From: a bacterium M00.F.Ca.ET.205.01.1.1
GTDB lineage: Bacteria; Pseudomonadota; Alphaproteobacteria; Rhizobiales; Rhizobiaceae
Direction of reading: 5' to 3'
Assembly: GCA_004791255.1 (NCBI GenBank)
Contig: SRUQ01000003.1
Coordinates: 210,623-274,622, forward strand
Length of the DNA: 64,000 bases
Made by a program: the position numbers and the translations under genes. This document shows, one piece after another, positions 63,344-64,000 of this stretch (within the stretch, counting starts at the first letter, position 1; the number at the start of each line of letters is the position of its first letter). The notes beneath the pieces were generated by a model. It ran no database searches and had not been told where the DNA came from. It saw only the letters and a program-made list of their open reading frames with translations.

Positions 63344-63702
63344 ATCTGTGCCCTTATCTGCGTCTGTTGGTTGGGAAAGGGGATGCTCTCGGTACAGATA
63401 CGCACTTTACGCTCGGTGGCGCCGCCGAAGGGCACGACCACGAGAACGGGACGGGAGGCCTGGGAACCCAGTTGGAAGACGCTCGGAGAGATTCTGGCGT
63501 CTACCGGCTGAAAATCCTGGTCGTAGACGTGGATTTCCACCTTGATCTTCCGGTCGTAAGGATTGGCGGGGAATACGCGGACGGCGAAGACATCGGTGAA
63601 GCTGTTGACCTCGCCTCGCATCGGCGACATCGACTGAGCTCCGGCGGCAACCGGCGTCACGGCGACAGTCAGTGCCATCGTCAAGGTTCGAGCAGATATC
63701 AA
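63310..63702 (-). CDS. One-domain PapD-like periplasmic chaperone
   Basis: The 130-residue protein has a signal peptide (LTMALTVAVTPVAAGAQS) and one immunoglobulin-like domain: SMSPMRGEVNSFTDVFAVRV, KIKVEIHVYDQDFQPVDARI and SPSVFQLGSQASRPVLVVVP, then RKVRICTESIP. These match the N-terminal domain of PapD-type pilus chaperones, but the second domain is missing. It overlaps the next gene by 34 bases. The role in folding DUF4402-like subunits is inferred from context. Confidence 0.65.
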   Translation of the reverse strand: MISARTLTMALTVAVTPVAAGAQSMSPMRGEVNSFTDVFAVRVFPANPYDRKIKVEIHVYDQDFQPVDARISPSVFQLGSQASRPVLVVVPFGGATERKVRICTESIPFPNQQTQIRAQICGKFFGHRKS

Positions 63703-63723
63703 GGACCCCTCCTTTGCTGAAGG

Positions 63724-64000
63724 CTATTCGCAGCGCAGCGTTACCGTTGCCTGATAGTTGCCGGACGCGAAGCGGTTGCTGCCTCCCTTGGTGCCGGCCA
63801 GATGGACCGAGACGAGGTCGGCGCCGGGCGTGCTGATTGCAGTAGCCGAGCCGGTCTCCGTGATCGTATGGGCGCCGCTGCTCGAATAGGTTGGTGTCCA
63901 GGTGGTGGCCGTGACGTCGGCGGCCGGCACCGTCGTGGTGGTGACGGGATCGACGCTCAGCGACACGCCTCCGGTTGTCGTCAGCGTGACGGTTCCGGCA
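63724..64000 (-). CDS. Secreted DUF4402-like subunit, 5' end cut by window edge
   Basis: The reading frame is open to the right edge. The visible 91 residues are Thr/Ser/Val-rich and beta-like (SGAHTITETGSATAISTPGA) and end GSNRFASGNYQATVTLRCE, nearly the same last strand as the protein at 62368. It is the first visible gene of the operon, 21 bp before the chaperone gene. The signal peptide should lie outside the window. Confidence 0.7.
   Translation of the reverse strand, partial: AGTVTLTTTGGVSLSVDPVTTTTVPAADVTATTWTPTYSSSGAHTITETGSATAISTPGADLVSVHLAGTKGGSNRFASGNYQATVTLRCE

Overview
The window looks like chromosomal DNA of an alphaproteobacterium of the order Rhizobiales, most probably Mesorhizobium or a close relative. 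The reasons are high GC content, a DUF768 protein (a family I associate with Mesorhizobium), an RlxS/DUF3363-type relaxase, RIME-like rhizobial intergenic palindromes, an ornithine-lipid acyltransferase, and the gene order lptC-lptA-lptB-rpoN-hpf-ptsN. No rRNA, tRNA or CRISPR array was recognised. The genus is an inference from family knowledge, not from a database match.

Region 1 (1 to about 17,000) is accessory DNA with the marks of one or more integrative elements. It starts inside a subtilisin-like (S8) peptidase gene and continues with a PIN-domain nuclease and a decayed IS110 transposase. A relaxase gene follows, with a candidate oriT upstream. Next come a small P-loop kinase, a second relaxase fragment fused to an IS1-like transposase remnant, and many short genes of unknown or little-known function. 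Recognisable among these are a GFA enzyme, a LysE exporter, DUF3606, a short ATP-dependent DNA ligase, DUF768 and zinc-finger-like proteins. The region ends with a small XRE repressor, a putative excisionase-like protein and a tyrosine integrase, which lies 123 bp before the first clearly chromosomal gene (a class A penicillin-binding protein).

Region 2 (17,000 to 33,000) is housekeeping DNA. It holds a bifunctional penicillin-binding protein, several oxidoreductases, an AraC regulator, a CPA2 cation/proton antiporter and a host-attachment-like protein. The assimilatory sulfate pathway follows: siroheme synthase, DUF2849, sulfite reductase, APS/PAPS reductase and DUF934. A GMC oxidoreductase and a DJ-1/PfpI protein complete it.

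Region 3 (33,000 to 50,400) carries a fatty acid desaturase, grpE, a UPF0126 membrane protein, olsB, a hybrid histidine kinase, an AcuI-like reductase, lspA, two RNA methyltransferase-type genes and an RtcB2-PrfH ribosome-repair pair followed by a WYL regulator. It continues with VOC and EVE proteins, an ornithine cyclodeaminase-like protein, LapA, ihfB and sppA.

Region 4 (50,400 to 59,000) contains the LPS-transport/nitrogen block lptC-lptA-lptB-rpoN-hpf-ptsN, then DUF1150, an Hsp20 chaperone with a good RpoH-type promoter, a nucleoside hydrolase and a pair of small membrane paralogues. Region 5 (59,000 to 64,000) contains a LysE exporter, an amidase-ribokinase pair and a tightly overlapping operon of secreted proteins. 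That operon (DUF4402-like subunits, a one-domain PapD-like chaperone and a coiled-coil protein) runs off the right edge and is the best candidate for an under-described surface system. Several intergenic spaces carry striking palindromes or short tandem repeats, which are listed separately.
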